This document shows, one piece after another, positions 46,961-59,499 of a stretch of 64,000 nucleotides of DNA. Every line of letters starts with the position of its first letter. Within the stretch, counting starts at the first letter, position 1. Both the position numbers and the translations under genes were made by a program. Under the pieces are notes generated by a model that ran no database searches, was not told where the DNA came from, and saw only the letters and a list, made by a program, of their open reading frames with translations. The stretch comes from Ectobius pallidus (taxonomy: Eukaryota; Arthropoda; Insecta; Blattodea; Ectobiidae), in NCBI GenBank assembly GCA_964059195.1, contig CAXKWD010000004.1:118826043-118890042 (forward strand), given 5' to 3'.

Positions 46961-47929
46961 AAGCCTATCTTCAAAAGGAAGCCCAGGTGCTCAAAGAAGA
47001 TAAAGTCTAAAAAGAGAAGTGTGATGAAACGAGACTTACGGAGAAGTTCATTAATAGCACAGTAAATTTAGGATTTTATGTGCCAGTAATTTAGATTTAA
47101 ATTCTAGGATTAATTCCTTTGACATGTAGAACGAACCATGAAACGTCTCCTAATTTCTTTCAATCCAAAACGGCGGTTCAAAGATGGCCGAAAATCACTT
47201 TTTACCTTGTTTAATGTTTTCCTTGTAACTAAGAAAAATAAATATTTTTCAGTTATTAAAACCATGTGTTCTTTACAATGAATACTGTTTCGCTGTAGGC
47301 CTATAACATAACTAATTAAAAATATCCATCGAGTGCAGATTATTACGTCGATATCTAAGGTAAGATGTTGGTGGAATAGTTTTCCAGGTAAAATTGTTTT
47401 GGTTACTACCTTACTATAGCGGTGTTTCACATTAATTGGTTTTCCTCCTAAAGGACGTTTCATGAATACTTCTTAAACTTCAGTGACTTTCTGGGGATCA
47501 AGTTGAAGACTGTTTCACTGTGAAATCAAAGAAAACCGTTCGTAATTTTGCTTTATTAACTTAAAAGCTGTCGATTCCCCTTTTCTGAATATTGCAGAAT
47601 ATAGGAAGAGGAGGACATCCTTTATTTATAATAAATTAGTAATACTGTCGGAATAAATATCAAACCAATCAAAACCATTTTTATTTATAAGTAGGCCTAA
47701 GTGTTCCTTGCAAATAAAATTCATATTTATTTTGAAACTTCTAAATATGTTATGTCTTTCGTCCAAAAGAACGTGTCTCTAAGGTTCCCTCGGATATACT
47801 AACATGCATTTGGGCTCTTATGGCGTAATATTAGCTTTTCACGGTTGGGTCCCAAAGAAGTTGTAACACACAAGTATTATGCGATACACAGTTATTTATT
47901 ACGATTGTATTTCGTACTTGTGGAAATCA
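46961..47929. other. Anonymous DNA
   Basis: A 117-codon minus-strand frame at 47110-47463 has no recognised domain. Nothing else seen. Confidence 0.45.
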
Positions 47930-48109
47930 GCTCCAAGGCTTTTAAATTTTATTTCAAACTGGGGCAACAACACACATCTTAAGCTTTTAGGCTTGTAGGC
48001 AACACATTTTCCTTCCTTCATATGAACATTTGTCCCATATCCCTTGTTTTATCGTTAGGAACTGTTCAACACATTGGTACACTCATAACACGTCAACCCA
48101 CAAAACTCA

Positions 48110-48527
48110 TTACAAATGCTCGAAATGTCTTCCTCCTTCTTTTATACATGTATGCACTCGTCGATTCATGGACCGTCGCACCCTTTCAAATACTTAGGGA
48201 TGGTGTCGAATGGTTTCGAAGGCTTCCATGACACGTCGATGAAAAGTTTCTTCATCTTCAAATTTACACCAATAGTTTATGGTGCCCTCAGAGATAAAAA
48301 TCCAAAGGATTGAGGTCGGGAGAACGTGCAGGCCATGGAACTGGTCCTCCTTTGCCTATCTATCTGTCATGGTGGATACCAGTCAGTGCATCTCGAACAG
48401 CGCGACTAAAATGTGCTGGAGCCCCATCATGCATAAACCGTCATGTTTTGTCTTTTCTGCAGAGGCACATCTTCGTGAAGTAATTCTGGAAGAGTGTTCT
48501 GGATAAAGTCGCTGTAGACAGCACCTG
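48110..48527 (-). pseudogene. DUF4817-type transposase, C-terminal block
   Basis: Continuing from the N-terminal block across the insertion, the minus strand reads TGAVYSDFIQNTLPELLHED and VPLQKRQNMTVYA, then, in shifted frames, HDGAPAHFSRAVRDAL, GGPVPWPARSPDLNPLDFYL and a final segment with GGRHFEHL-like sequence. HDGAPAH and SPDLNPLDFYLW hold catalytic aspartates of the DDE fold. At least three frameshifts and several stop codons are present. The reading frame meets the N-terminal block exactly if the Harbinger insertion and one target copy are removed, showing that this was one gene. Confidence 0.88.
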
Positions 48528-48830
48528 TAAGGCCGGGCGCAAGTTGAGACGCAGTTTGGTGACGTGAGGTGACGCAGAGTGACGCAGGGAAGCAGGATTC
48601 AATCAACTGCTCGCAGGGAGAGCGAAAGTTGGGAGGCAGTTCTATCAAAACTGCGTGTCTATGAGGTAGTGAGCAATGTGCACAATGACTGCCATGTACA
48701 TAGAATCTTTACAAAGTTCGGAATCATAGTTAGATGAACTCTAAGAACAAATAATTTCAACATCATTAAACGAAAAGATTCCGAAAAGCGTTGTTTAAAG
48801 AAAAGAAAGACGCACGGAGAATTTATCCTT

Positions 48831-49015
48831 AAGGACTATTTTTGTAATGAAAAATTTAGGAATTATTACCATGTAACCCTGAACATTTTTCTGAGTTGCA
48901 TGGCTTCATCAACGAGTCAGTAGATGCTGAAGGATGCAATGCGTCAAGATTTATTGGAACTGAAGAAAAACTATATAGCCGCATTTTTATGGTGAGGAAC
49001 AGTGGCGACTCGTGT
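48831..49015 (+). pseudogene. PIF/Harbinger transposase N-terminal remnant
   Basis: Plus-strand frames give KDYFCNEKFRNYYHVTLNIF and, after a frameshift, GTEEKLYSRIFMVRNSGDS. These resemble the F-x-NYFRMS segment and the EERL-x-x-TLRFLATGDS segment near the N-terminus of Harbinger transposases. The catalytic DDE domain is absent. The match agrees independently with the 3-bp target site and termini. Confidence 0.7.
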
Positions 49016-49244
49016 ATAGGCACTGTAGAACTGCAGCACCCCTATTTCCACATTATATTATCGATAACATTTAATATAATTAGTCCTTTTTTCTTTAATT
49101 CTTCTTTAGAGTTGTAGAATATACAATCCTTCAGCTTAATGCCAGTAGCATTCCCCAGTGCGCTCCAAAGTTCCAGCGAAGTTCTCTTCGACTGTTGTGC
49201 GCATGCCCACATAGGAAGGGGAAGGCCGCAGCTGGCGCGCAGGC

Positions 49245-49351
<107 letters not shown>

Positions 49352-51059
49352 ACTGTCACTTCCACAGTGCCCTTGTGTTGTGCTTAAAAACCATTTACCA
49401 TATTCTTGAATGTGATAAAGTGTAGAATTCGATAATTATCTTGTTTCCAGCTATTCTATTTGATTCATTTATTTCGGCACTTTTATTTAACAGAAAACTT
49501 GAACCATGACAGATCAAGGAGAAAATTATTGATCTTTTCGCGGAAATTGAAACAAGAATAATCGATTTAATTTTTAAACGAATACATCAAGCTTGAGCTG
49601 TAACAATTTAAATTACAGTAAGTAAAAAAGTTTGATTTTTTCTTTTAGGGTCTTTTCAAGTTTCTGAATAAATTTTCTTTTTAAATATGTATGTTTCCTT
49701 TTCCACAATATTTAAAACGAAGACTAAACATTTTCTGGAGCAGCACCCACACTAATTTTAGCTACGAGTCGACACTGGGAGGAATGTATTAATTTCCTAC
49801 AAATTTAAATTGTTTCATGTAATGTTGCGAATACTTACAATCAGCGATCATATATACATATAATTAATAATTATGATATGAAAATTCATCTTTAAGACAT
49901 AATAAATATATAATTTTTTAATATATATAATACGTTTTAGTTTCTTATTTTTAATGTCACTATAACACTCAATCATTCGTTTCATTTAAATTAAGGTTAC
50001 TTTTCAAATTCCGGTGAGATACTAAGTTTAACTATGAACGGGAAAACATTATAAAGAGAAACGTAACTAATTGGTAAAATCATTTTGTGAAAATGTTTCA
50101 TTTCAGAAACGTTTGTTACAGAGCATGGAGCAATTTTACTATACATAATTATAATACATTTATGAAAGTAAGTTGAAAATAAATTTCAAAATGACTCCAT
50201 TTTATTTTTAATTACAAATCTGAAACTTCCCAACTAATTAATTCTTGTCATATATTCTTATAGTTTATACTAGTTATGATATACTTCTGTTTAGAAAATA
50301 TACACATTTATACCTGCTTTTTCTTTTCGTCGAAAATCTACTGCATATAAAATGTTATCTAAAACAAATGAAGGGTACAGCGGAAAACGAAAAAGGAATT
50401 TATAGGAGAACAAATTGAACACATCGTATAGAAATTAATTCAAGAAACTCTTCTGATTGAAAAGAGCATAGCAACAAACTGATAAACAATAAATATGAAG
50501 AGTTGAAGAGAAGAGGTTTGTTTACTTTCAGAGCGGACATTAATCTTTCACCTGTACAAACTGCAAATATATAATTTATTTTACCTATAATATTACCGCT
50601 TTCTCCCTAAATTAATTCCAAAATTCCAAATTCACTACTAGAAGGTATTATTATCTCAAAGTCCATAAAAACGGAGACTACTACCGCTTTTCCCTTGTTC
50701 CCTTGTTCCCTTCAAATAAATTAATTTTATTTAAGTAAAAAAATTATAAACAACTTACCTCATTTCTTTCCAATGCCCTTCGCAATTTCTTCCAAAATCT
50801 AAAATTTTGATGTGACGTGTCTTACAATTAATTTCTCCTCCATGGTGGACAAACAACTTTTCACGCGCAGTGAAAAGTCACTAGTGAGAAACAGTGGCAC
50901 GATCACAAACCTCCGCAGCGCACGGACGCGTTGAAACTGCTTCACTTCACCCTGCGTGCGAGCCTTCGCTGTTGTATTTAATTCTGTGTTTCACAAAACT
51001 CACGGTGAGTCACCTCACCTCACGTCACCAAACTGCGTCTCAATTTGCGTCCGGCCTGA

Positions 51060-51688
51060 GACGTGCTAGTAGACAGTCACCTACAATTCCTGCCCACACA
51101 TTAATCCTAAACTGTAGCTGATGTCTAGCCTGAACTACAGCACGAGGGTTATGATCTGCCCATATGTGTTCATTGTGGAAATTTGTAATTCCATCTCTCC
51201 CAAACGTTGCTTAGTCTTTAAACAAAACTGACGAGACAAACAATGGATTGTCTGTTTGTGCTAGAAACCATCTGCAAAAGTTCTCCCGTGGTGGATAATC
51301 GGCAGGCGAAAGGCCGTGCACACGTTGAATATGATACGGATACAGGAGCTGCTCGTGAAGTGCCTTCAATGCTGTACTATGAGATGTACCAACTGTCTCA
51401 ACCAATTGCCTTGCACTGATACTTGGATCGTCTTCGACACGCTGTAAAATTTGTTCTTCGTGGCCTGGCGTAAGAACAACTCTTGGTCTTCCTCGATCGA
51501 TAGTCTGTGGTGCAACGGTTCCTGTCTCAGCAACGCGACGATAAACAGCAACAAAGATTGGATGACTCGGTTGTCTTCGGTCTGGAAACGCCTATCTGAT
51601 ACAACCGTGAAGCCTCGCGTCCATTACCATTCGCGACACCATACATAAAAATCATGTCTGCCTGCTCACGAAATGAATATTCTGCCAT
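51060..51688 (-). pseudogene. DUF4817-type transposase, N-terminal block
   Basis: Starting at ATG on the minus strand (51688), the sequence reads MAEYSFREQADMIFMYGVAN, GNGREASRLYQ, then a helix-turn-helix segment with DRGRPRVVLTPGHEEQIL, PSISARQLVETVGTSHSTAL and ALHEQLLYPYHIQRVHGLSP, and ends GDCLLARL just before the Harbinger insertion. This is the DNA-binding and early catalytic part of an insect DUF4817-associated transposase. Frameshifts lie near 51405 and 51590. The C-terminal block is at 48110-48527. Confidence 0.9.
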
Positions 51689-52562
51689 GGTTGTACGAAA
51701 CACGTGCAGTTAACTCACTACATATACACAACATACAAATGACAAATGTAAACAAGTATCCATGGCTCACTTCGCCACCTGCTGTACAGTAGAGTAAGAT
51801 TACCTCCACAACGTCTCTGGGTTTTTACGTATATACCTTAGGAGCGAGTCTCACCGCTCGTAGAGTTCCTGGCTAGGGGAGGTAGCTGCACCCTGATTGG
51901 CTTAGCTCTCCTATCCCGCTCCACGTGTTGTCTGTCTCTCTCGCAGCGGCATCATCCCTCCACTCAACTATTATTGTATTTTCTACGACTGACGACGACA
52001 TGCTGCATGATGTTCACTCTCTGCCCAGCGGTAGCTTACTGATCTTACGCGCAGCAAATTCGCGCATCTTGGTAACGAGACGAAACGAGAAGCTCGCTGG
52101 CTGGGTTTGTCTTCAAGGCCAGAGACTTTGTGGGAATAATCCAACTCTACATAAGATACAATGAGTCAAAGCCTTCTATGAATGAGTGCATAGAGAAATG
52201 AAGTTGCGAGGTCGGACCTCGAGGGTCGATGAACGCAAACTTTCATTAATAAATTAATAACGAGAAAACAAGGATTATGGGACATACGTTCATATGAACT
52301 TTTTTCTTTCTTTTGGTGTAAGGAACCCATGCCCGAAGTTTGTAAAAGTATTTTTGAAACACCCTGTATATAGGTAATAGTATATATATCATTAGTTATG
52401 TAGGGGAATTTTCCCCTTTTTAAAGTTTCATAAAAAAATTTAATTGATCTGCTTAGAATAGTTTATGAAATATATTTAGATATTAGTTTTAAGATAGATT
52501 TTGTACCACTTCCTTTTGAAAGTGTAATTTTAAATGATTTTTATTAACAGTGACGCTATGGA

Positions 52563-52640
52563 CTGCATACGACATTTCTTACGGCGATGGAATATATTGC
52601 ATACTACCTTTCTTACGGCGATGGAATAGATTGCATACAA
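52563..52640. repeat. 34-bp tandem repeat, about 2.3 copies
   Basis: Copies share GCATAC, TTTCTTACGGCGATGGAATA and TTGCATAC. The Tc1-like element begins a few bases after it. Confidence 0.85.
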
Positions 52641-52644
52641 CGTA

Positions 52645-53402
52645 CAGTCGGTCAAATAAAAAACGTCGGGACTCGTATGCAGTTAAAATTAAAGTTTTAA
52701 CGCATTAGTTCACAAGTTTCCTATAAAAAACATAAAATACAAGTCATTTTCGGAACATATGAGGCCATGCGACAGGAGGGAAAAAATGAACACCTAGGGA
52801 AAAATGAAAAACGCGGAAAGCGCAATACACGATATTCAACTTAATGTATTGTCATAATTCATTTTGCTTTGTGTCATCACCACATACAAATGCTAAAGTG
52901 AGAGAAAGTGTAGTTAGGGTTGTAATTGACCTGCATTTTTCGGCCTCTGAAGCAGCGAGAAGGTTCCATATTTCTTAAAGAGGTGGGTACTTCACTATAA
53001 TGCGACCGGAAGTTTTCATAGGAATCGTGGATCTGGCCGGCGTATTTCGATGCTATGATTGGTGGCAGAAGTTGAACGGAAGTAATTGAATTTGCACTAG
53101 AAGTACCGGTTTTATAAAATAAAATCTTTAAAAAATGCTCCTTGAATAAACATATTCCTCGCGAATCTATTAATTATTAATATTATAAAAATTTGCAACC
53201 AAGAATATGGCGGATTTGAGGCATATAGCCACAGCCTTCTATACATGTTTGTTTTGGAACAAAACTGACTAAATAATCAAGAAAATACATGGATAGACAA
53301 GAGGCGTGTGTGAACCTAACCTTAAGTCTTCCTGTACATGCGCATATGCTCGTTCGTGATACTTAATCAAATACCGCCCGACGTTTTTTATTTGACCGAC
53401 TG
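52645..53402 (+). mobile_element. Non-autonomous Tc1-like element
   Basis: Inverted ends CAGTCGGTCAAATAAAAAAC (followed by GTCGGG or GTCGGGC) are flanked by TA (52643-52644 and 53403-53404). The interior keeps part of the DNA-binding region: VRESVVRVVIDLHFSASEAA and, after a shift, NATGSFHRNRGSGRR, matching the paired-type helix-turn-helix and GSGR linker of Tc1 transposases. The catalytic domain is deleted. Confidence 0.88.
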
Positions 53403-53404
53403 TA

Positions 53405-54739
53405 CTCTAGGAGCGGTGTTGCTAAGGTGTAGCGTTGTGAGCTTCATGGATCATTTCTGTTTCGGAACCTCAGTGTTGTGTAATTTACACATAGTGAGTT
53501 CATTCACATGCAGAGCTGTGTTGTTATTTTCACTTACCGGTAATGGTAAAATTCAATTAATTTTAAAAGTATTTTCCCAACCCGTATAACGTGCTTAATA
53601 AACTATTAAATAAAATATAGACATGAAGTTCCTAGTGGTTATTAATATTGTGGATATTACTAATAATTCATAAATAATTAAAATAATTAACAATGCTAAT
53701 ATGTAAAAACAATCGGACTGCAAGCAATTCATTCGACACTTAAATAACAAATTTATAATGTACAGATATTTAAAGATTTAATAATGCAGATCTAGTATGG
53801 ATTACATCTCAATTTTCGTTTTAGTAGGTTTGTATGTCCTAAAATATAGAATATTAAAATTAGCTTCAAAAGTCTAAAGTGCGTCCATTATTTTCATCGT
53901 TCGAGACATCCTGTGAACGTTCGAATAAACTAAAAAGAAATCAATTAATTAAGTCATATCAAATAAGTAATCAAATAAATAAGCAATAAATGAATAAGGA
54001 CATAAATACACTATTTTTAATAATATTAATACGTCGTCAATTTTAAAATTCACCTTGATATTTTTGTTACGCCACACCCATTCTCCTGTTTGGGATGATT
54101 TCTTCATTTTAACGGAATGTTGCTTCAACCTTTCTAAAGGCGGCCATTCACTATCGCTCCAAATGATCGTCATCCACTTGGATGTTGTCCACAGGACGAC
54201 ATCCAAAACTAGGTGGTCATTCACTGTCACTCCACCCGCGCCAGTTGCTTCGTGGAACAGACCCGCGCCAGTTGCTTCGTGGAACAGTAAGGTTGAACCT
54301 TGACTTTTGAAAAATTGGCGCCAACGATTTAAATAAAAATTTAAAATTTGAAACTCTTGTCTATGGCTAATAAAATGACTATATCCGTTTTACCGCAAAA
54401 ATTACTTAGGGGCTACTTTACTCATTTCCATTTTAAATTTTTCTAGATTATCTCCATTAGGCCTACAGTATGCGACACATAAAAACCTTCCACAGTAAAG
54501 TTCTAGAAAAAATTAAAATGAACCTTTTTTGTTTAAAACAATTTTATACATCTAATAGATATTGAGATAAACAGCTTAAATAATAAATACAGCTTAAACG
54601 CAAATTTCATAACATACATATGAAGGGCCTAGTTCCATAAGGGCGTAAGGCACAAGGACATAGTTTCGAGAAATATTGATGTTTTTAAACAGTGTTACCA
54701 CTCACAAATAGGTGGTTTAAAGTCTAATTTTATAACATA
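53405..54739. other. Anonymous DNA with a 27-bp duplication
   Basis: A direct repeat ACCCGCGCCAGTTGCTTCGT plus GGAACAG occurs twice at 54234-54287. Nearby GGATGTTGTCC and GGACGACATCC form an inverted repeat, and GGCCATTCACTATCGCTCC and GGTCATTCACTGTCACTCC form a direct one. No gene recognised. Confidence 0.5.
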
Positions 54740-55343
54740 CTAGCATGTGCCCGCGGCCTCGCCCGCGATAATTATTTCAAAAATTAAAAATTAAGAGCAT
54801 AATAGTTAAATCATTATAATTATTAACACCTAAATCACGTGGACTACATACCACGATTGGATAGCGTCGCCTGGTAAAAGCGACCTCAGATTCGAGTTGC
54901 TTGGCCCAGAAAACCCTTGTATAGTTTCGTTCAAATCAAGCAATGTTTCACCATACAGTATTTAGGCCTATATTGAATATCCCTCTTCCGTGTTGGTTGA
55001 AAATTTAATATGTCTACGGGCCTTAACATTCTAAACAAATGAATCGACCAGCGTGGGCTTACACCATTCAAGCGATCGCGATGCTTTTATTTCCACGGTA
55101 TGACAAAAATAGCCAAAGACAACTGCAATTGATTTGACATTGAAATGTATTACTGAAATCTGATGCTTCGACAGCGCGAATCACGTTTTCTGCCAGTTTT
55201 TCACTCATAACTCGCGAACGAAAGCTAAAATTAAAAATTCGGCTTCGAGGTGCATTCGCCCACCTTTCAGTCCATCTATCTTTAAAATTTCAGATCTCTG
55301 CGTTCAGTAGATTTCGATGGGCATCGTGGACAGACAGACAAAC
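54740..55343 (-). mobile_element. Non-autonomous Helitron, inverted array unit 1
   Basis: The minus-strand 3' end is at 54740 (CTAG, hairpin GCGGGCGAGGCCGCGGG). The unit stops inside the GACAGACAGACAAAC region without the TCTATATTA start and runs straight into the next unit. It is the same family as 1-2101. Confidence 0.85.
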
Positions 55344-55680
55344 AGCATGTGCCCGCGGCTTCCCCCGCGATAATTATTTCAAAAATTAAAAACTAAAAAT
55401 TAAGAGCATAGTTAAATCATTATAATTATTAACACCTAAATCACGTGGAGTGCATTCCACGAATAGGTAGCGTCCCCTGGTAAAAGCGACCTCAGATTCG
55501 AGTTCCTTGGCCCAGAATACCCCTGTACAGACAGTTTCGTCCAAATCGAACAATGTTTGACCATATTTAGGCCTATATTGATTATCCCTCTTCCGTGTAG
55601 GTTGAAAATTTCATGTCTTCGGGCCTTGATATTCTAAATAAATGAATCGTCCAGGATGGACTTACAAAATCAAGCGATCG
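55344..55680 (-). mobile_element. Truncated Helitron, inverted array unit 2
   Basis: The 3' hairpin has the variant CGCGGGGGAAGCCGCGG seen also at position 17. The unit is cut after CAAGCGATCG and joins the next unit at CCCGCGATAA, a junction with GCGAT-type microhomology. Confidence 0.85.
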
Positions 55681-56299
55681 CCCGCGATAATTATTTCAAG
55701 AATTAAAAATTAAGAGCATAATAGTTAAATCATTTTTTTATTAACACCTAAATCACGTGGACTACATGTCACGATTAGATAGCGTCGCCTGGCAAAAGCG
55801 ATCTCAGATTCGAGTTCCTTGGCCCAGAAAATCCCTGTATAGTGAGTTTCGTCCAAATCGAACAACGTTTGACCATATTTAGGCTAATATTGATTATCCC
55901 TATAATAATAATAATAATAATCCTCTTCGGTGTAGGTTGAAAATTTCACATTATGTTTGCGTGCCTTGACATTAAAAACAAATGAATCGACCAGCGTGAG
56001 CTACAACATTCAAGAGATCGCGATGCTTTTATGTCGAAGGTTTGACAAAAATAGCCAAAGCCTAGTGTAATTGATTTGTATTACTGAAAACTCATGCTTC
56101 GAAAACGGAATAAATACACGTTTTCTGCCCGTTTTTCACTCATAACTCACGAACGAAAACTAAAATTTAAATTCCGGCTTGGAGGTGCATTTTCCGACCC
56201 TTTAGTCCGCCTATGTATAAAATTTCAGATCTCTGCGTTCAGTAGATTTCGCTGGGCATCGCGGACAGACAGACAGACACTTCCTTTTATTAATATAGA
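55681..56299 (-). mobile_element. Non-autonomous Helitron, inverted array unit 3
   Basis: It lacks the terminal 3' hairpin because of the fusion with unit 2, but has an intact 5' end: TCTATATTAATAAAAGGAAG on the minus strand from 56299. It includes a short AAT tract near 55904 that corresponds to the long tract at 1153-1244. Confidence 0.85.
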
Positions 56300-56826
56300 T
56301 ATTTTTGAAGGACAGGCTAAATTAGTGTTCTGCAAATTTACAAGGTAGAGAGTATTGGGATCTTTTACAACTAGAGGCACCTAAACATGTTAAACAGAAA
56401 CTGAAATACTTTTACAGTAGCAAAATCTTTTTACTTTGTATCATATTATTTGTTTTTTTTTATTTTAGTCAAAACCTGTATTATACAGTGACAATTGCAC
56501 GTTTGCCAATGAATACTAGTAGGCCTATGTTATACAGTCAAAATTGCATGTTTGCCAATGAATACCAGTATCCTCATTAATACAACAGATGATAAGCAAA
56601 ACAATATATTTTGAACATGTGCGTAATTTCAGTTTTTTAACTGGGGTGGCAAGGTCTGCCTGGGGGTCTGGGGGGTATGGAAATTTTTTAAAATTTGGCA
56701 TTAAAATGATGTAGTTTAAGCATTTTAAAAGCTTTTTTACATATCATACCAGCATAAATGTTAAGTTTAATATAGAATCAAGATTGTGTCATGTTTATAA
56801 ACTGTAATTTTTCACTTGTTTGCAAA
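56300..56826. other. Anonymous DNA between opposed Helitron starts
   Basis: It contains a short G-rich segment like the core of 6572-6843, and a repeated GTTTGCCAATGAATAC phrase (56491 and 56551). The two flanking Helitrons face away from each other. Confidence 0.5.
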
Positions 56827-57111
56827 TCTATATTAATAAAAGGAAGTGTCTGTCCTCCGTCTGTCCGCGATGCCCAGCGAAATCTACTCAACGCAGAGAT
56901 CTGAAATTTTATACATAGGCGGACTAAAGGGTCGCAATGTGCACCTCGAAGCCGGAATTTTAATTTTCGCTTTCGTTCGTGAGTTATGAGTGAAAAACGG
57001 GCAGAAAACGTGTATTTATTGCGTTTTCGAAGCATGAGTTTCCAGTAATACAAATCAATTACACTAGGCTTTGGCTATTTTTGTCATACCTTCGACATAA
57101 AAGCATCGCGA
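56827..57111 (+). mobile_element. Helitron interrupted by the LTR retrotransposon
   Basis: It begins TCTATATTAATAAAAGG and follows 756-1040 closely up to AAAAGCATCGCGA, where the LTR begins. The remainder should lie beyond the right window edge. Confidence 0.88.
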
Positions 57112-59481
57112 TGCAACGACAGAAGATATTGTGTACATAAGGAAGATTAAGGAACTTTAAGAAAAATATACATATAACTTTGATTCTCAAAATTAGTAGA
57201 TACAAAAACCATCAATGCCAAATAATAAATATAAATCTAATATCTCCAATATTTATAACTTTAACTTCGTTGCTGATTAGTTTAGTAATACTGGTACTTT
57301 TTAGGAAGACGTGAGGAATTGCCCATCAGAGGGAGATCGAATTCTTCAGTCCAAGGCAAAGTAGAGGGCAAGTAAAGGTGCAGCACAGAAAACAGGTTAA
57401 ATTCCATAATGGCAGTAACAATATTTAATAAATAAACTCCACAAAACAATAGTAAAACGGAATAATTCTAAATAGCAGTAATTAACACTGCATAAAATCA
57501 ATCTTAAATATGATATACAATAAATAAAGCATGTCACATAAAGACATACACTGGCTACTAATTATACCCAATGACTACTAACTATCCAAATCCTCATCCA
57601 GAATTTCACTAAGTGCAAAGCAGGGATAATGCGAACTAATCTAACCTAACTCATTAATTATCTAGAATAAGATCAATCATAAGCTTAGGGAAATACGAAT
57701 GGAGTGAGGGACAGCAATAAATTTCTAGCAGCATAGTTACTAATACGCAGCAAATAATTGAATAAGAAAAGCTGAAGCACAAATTCAAATAATTTAGAAT
57801 AATTACGGTCAGAGAAAATACAAGAGGGACCAGAGAAAAGATTTACATGAGCATATAATTAAGTGAGCATAATTTAGAAAAATCTTAAATTGAAAGATCA
57901 ATTTGCTGCAAAATACACAGCCCAAAAAAATGTAACAATAAGACTAGAGGCCCTAATCTAACCAGGAAAATAAGTGAACAAGATATGAGTAACCGTTAAG
58001 TTAAATTTAAATCAGAATCAATGACAGGAAAAATCAATAATTAGTTAATAGCCAAAAGGGGGAATAAATTACTATAATATAGAATATAAAAAATCTAAAT
58101 GAACCAGAAAAGAGAATTTACAAAACCAGACAATAAATCTCAGAATGAAAATTTAGTTAATGACAGCAAGTCAGAAATATAACTATGGAAAGGGACCAAT
58201 GCAAAAACCGAAAGTTTAGTTAAATAATCATAGTAAAATTGCAGAAACACAGAAAAATATATCTAAGCTAAGAACCAATATGAATATGCAGGACGGTAGA
58301 AAATTTAGGCCTACCCTGGTTAGAATAAATCTATAACAATTTATAATATACAGAATTACTATACGAACTAGGAGGGAATTTTCACAATATTCACACCATA
58401 GAATTCCAATCTAAGTCAAGTTAAATAATGATGAGCATGAGAGCAAGGCAGAATTAACTGGAAAAAGTAATTTTAACTTTATACAAATTTCAGTGCCAAA
58501 TATCTGTATATCAATTAAACTTTATATGATATAATTCAAATTGCCGAAATAAGCAAATAATACAAGCTATCAATCTTATTGAAAATTTTACATCACTTGT
58601 TACGTGAACAATAATTTCCAGAAATTTGAACCTAACAAGGAATACTTGTTTTAATACAATTAATGCACCAAATGCTACAGGGTGTCTAAATATAATCCTG
58701 AAACACTATCAAATATTTAAGAACATTCCCGAAACTAGTTAGCAAGAATGAATTACTATAAGCAGGGGATAATTTAAGATAACTATCAAAACTCAACTGG
58801 GAAACGCCCACCAAAATGGCGATGTCGGCAAGTCCGAATAATTAGCAAAATCTTGAACGTGGCAGATACATTATTAATGCTTCTAAGAAATTCACTCACA
58901 ACAAAATGTAAGACTACCTATAATAGGTGAAAATATTAACTGAGAGAGTAAGGAGTTGTCATATCCGCGTAGCATAGAATGTGAGGGAAATGTTAACTAA
59001 CATTTACTACAGCATAGAATAAGCTAACCTGCTTCTTATACAAACATTGAAAATCTTTAGCAATTTCTTATATATATTAACTAGCATAATGTCTTGAGGC
59101 CTAAATCATGACTGTATAATGACGTTACAAACTGAATATCATTACATAAAATCCCTACGTGCCTGACACACACAAAATGGATATCCCTGTTAACTTTCTC
59201 TTTATGCATAATTAAATTTTCTGAGCAAAGGAGTGCTTAAGGCACATTAAGTTACTTTGGAATCATAGTAAAGTATTCCACAACTCACATGACAGACCTG
59301 GAAGGTTCTCCACGGCAGGACTCCAGACAACCACACTCACGAGAGACCTCGGCGAATCTAAATTGTCATAGCCTAGCGGTGAACCTCTCCAGCCTGCCAC
59401 GTGAGGGCAGCACAGTACTAGATAACGTCATACCAAAGAACATAGAAAGGAGAAACCGTGGAATTATAATTCCACGTTACA
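57112..59481 (-). repeat. 3' LTR, 2,370 bp
   Basis: Bounded by TG and CA on the minus strand. By eye its first 1,491 bp are identical in length, and I saw no difference in sequence, from the right LTR. Confidence 0.88.
59457..59476. other. 20-bp perfect palindrome at the LTR start
   Basis: CGTGGAATTATAATTCCACG lies five bases from the LTR edge. It may act in integrase binding or folding; this is inference. Confidence 0.7.
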
Positions 59482-59499
59482 GATACTCCCCTGTGTCCC
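59482..59499 (-). other. Candidate polypurine tract region
   Basis: The minus strand reads GGGACACAGGGGAGTATC directly before the LTR. AGGGGAG is purine-only but four bases from the LTR, so the assignment is moderate. Confidence 0.45.

Noticed and set aside
46522..46974. 150-codon minus-strand leucine/arginine-rich frame
   Set aside because: It is a reverse-strand reading of the 42-bp array; the repeat keeps most frames open.
58675..58705. A second IS630-type terminus (CAGGGTGTCTAAATATAATC) inside the left LTR
   Set aside because: No matching inverted end or TA-flanked partner was found in the LTR.
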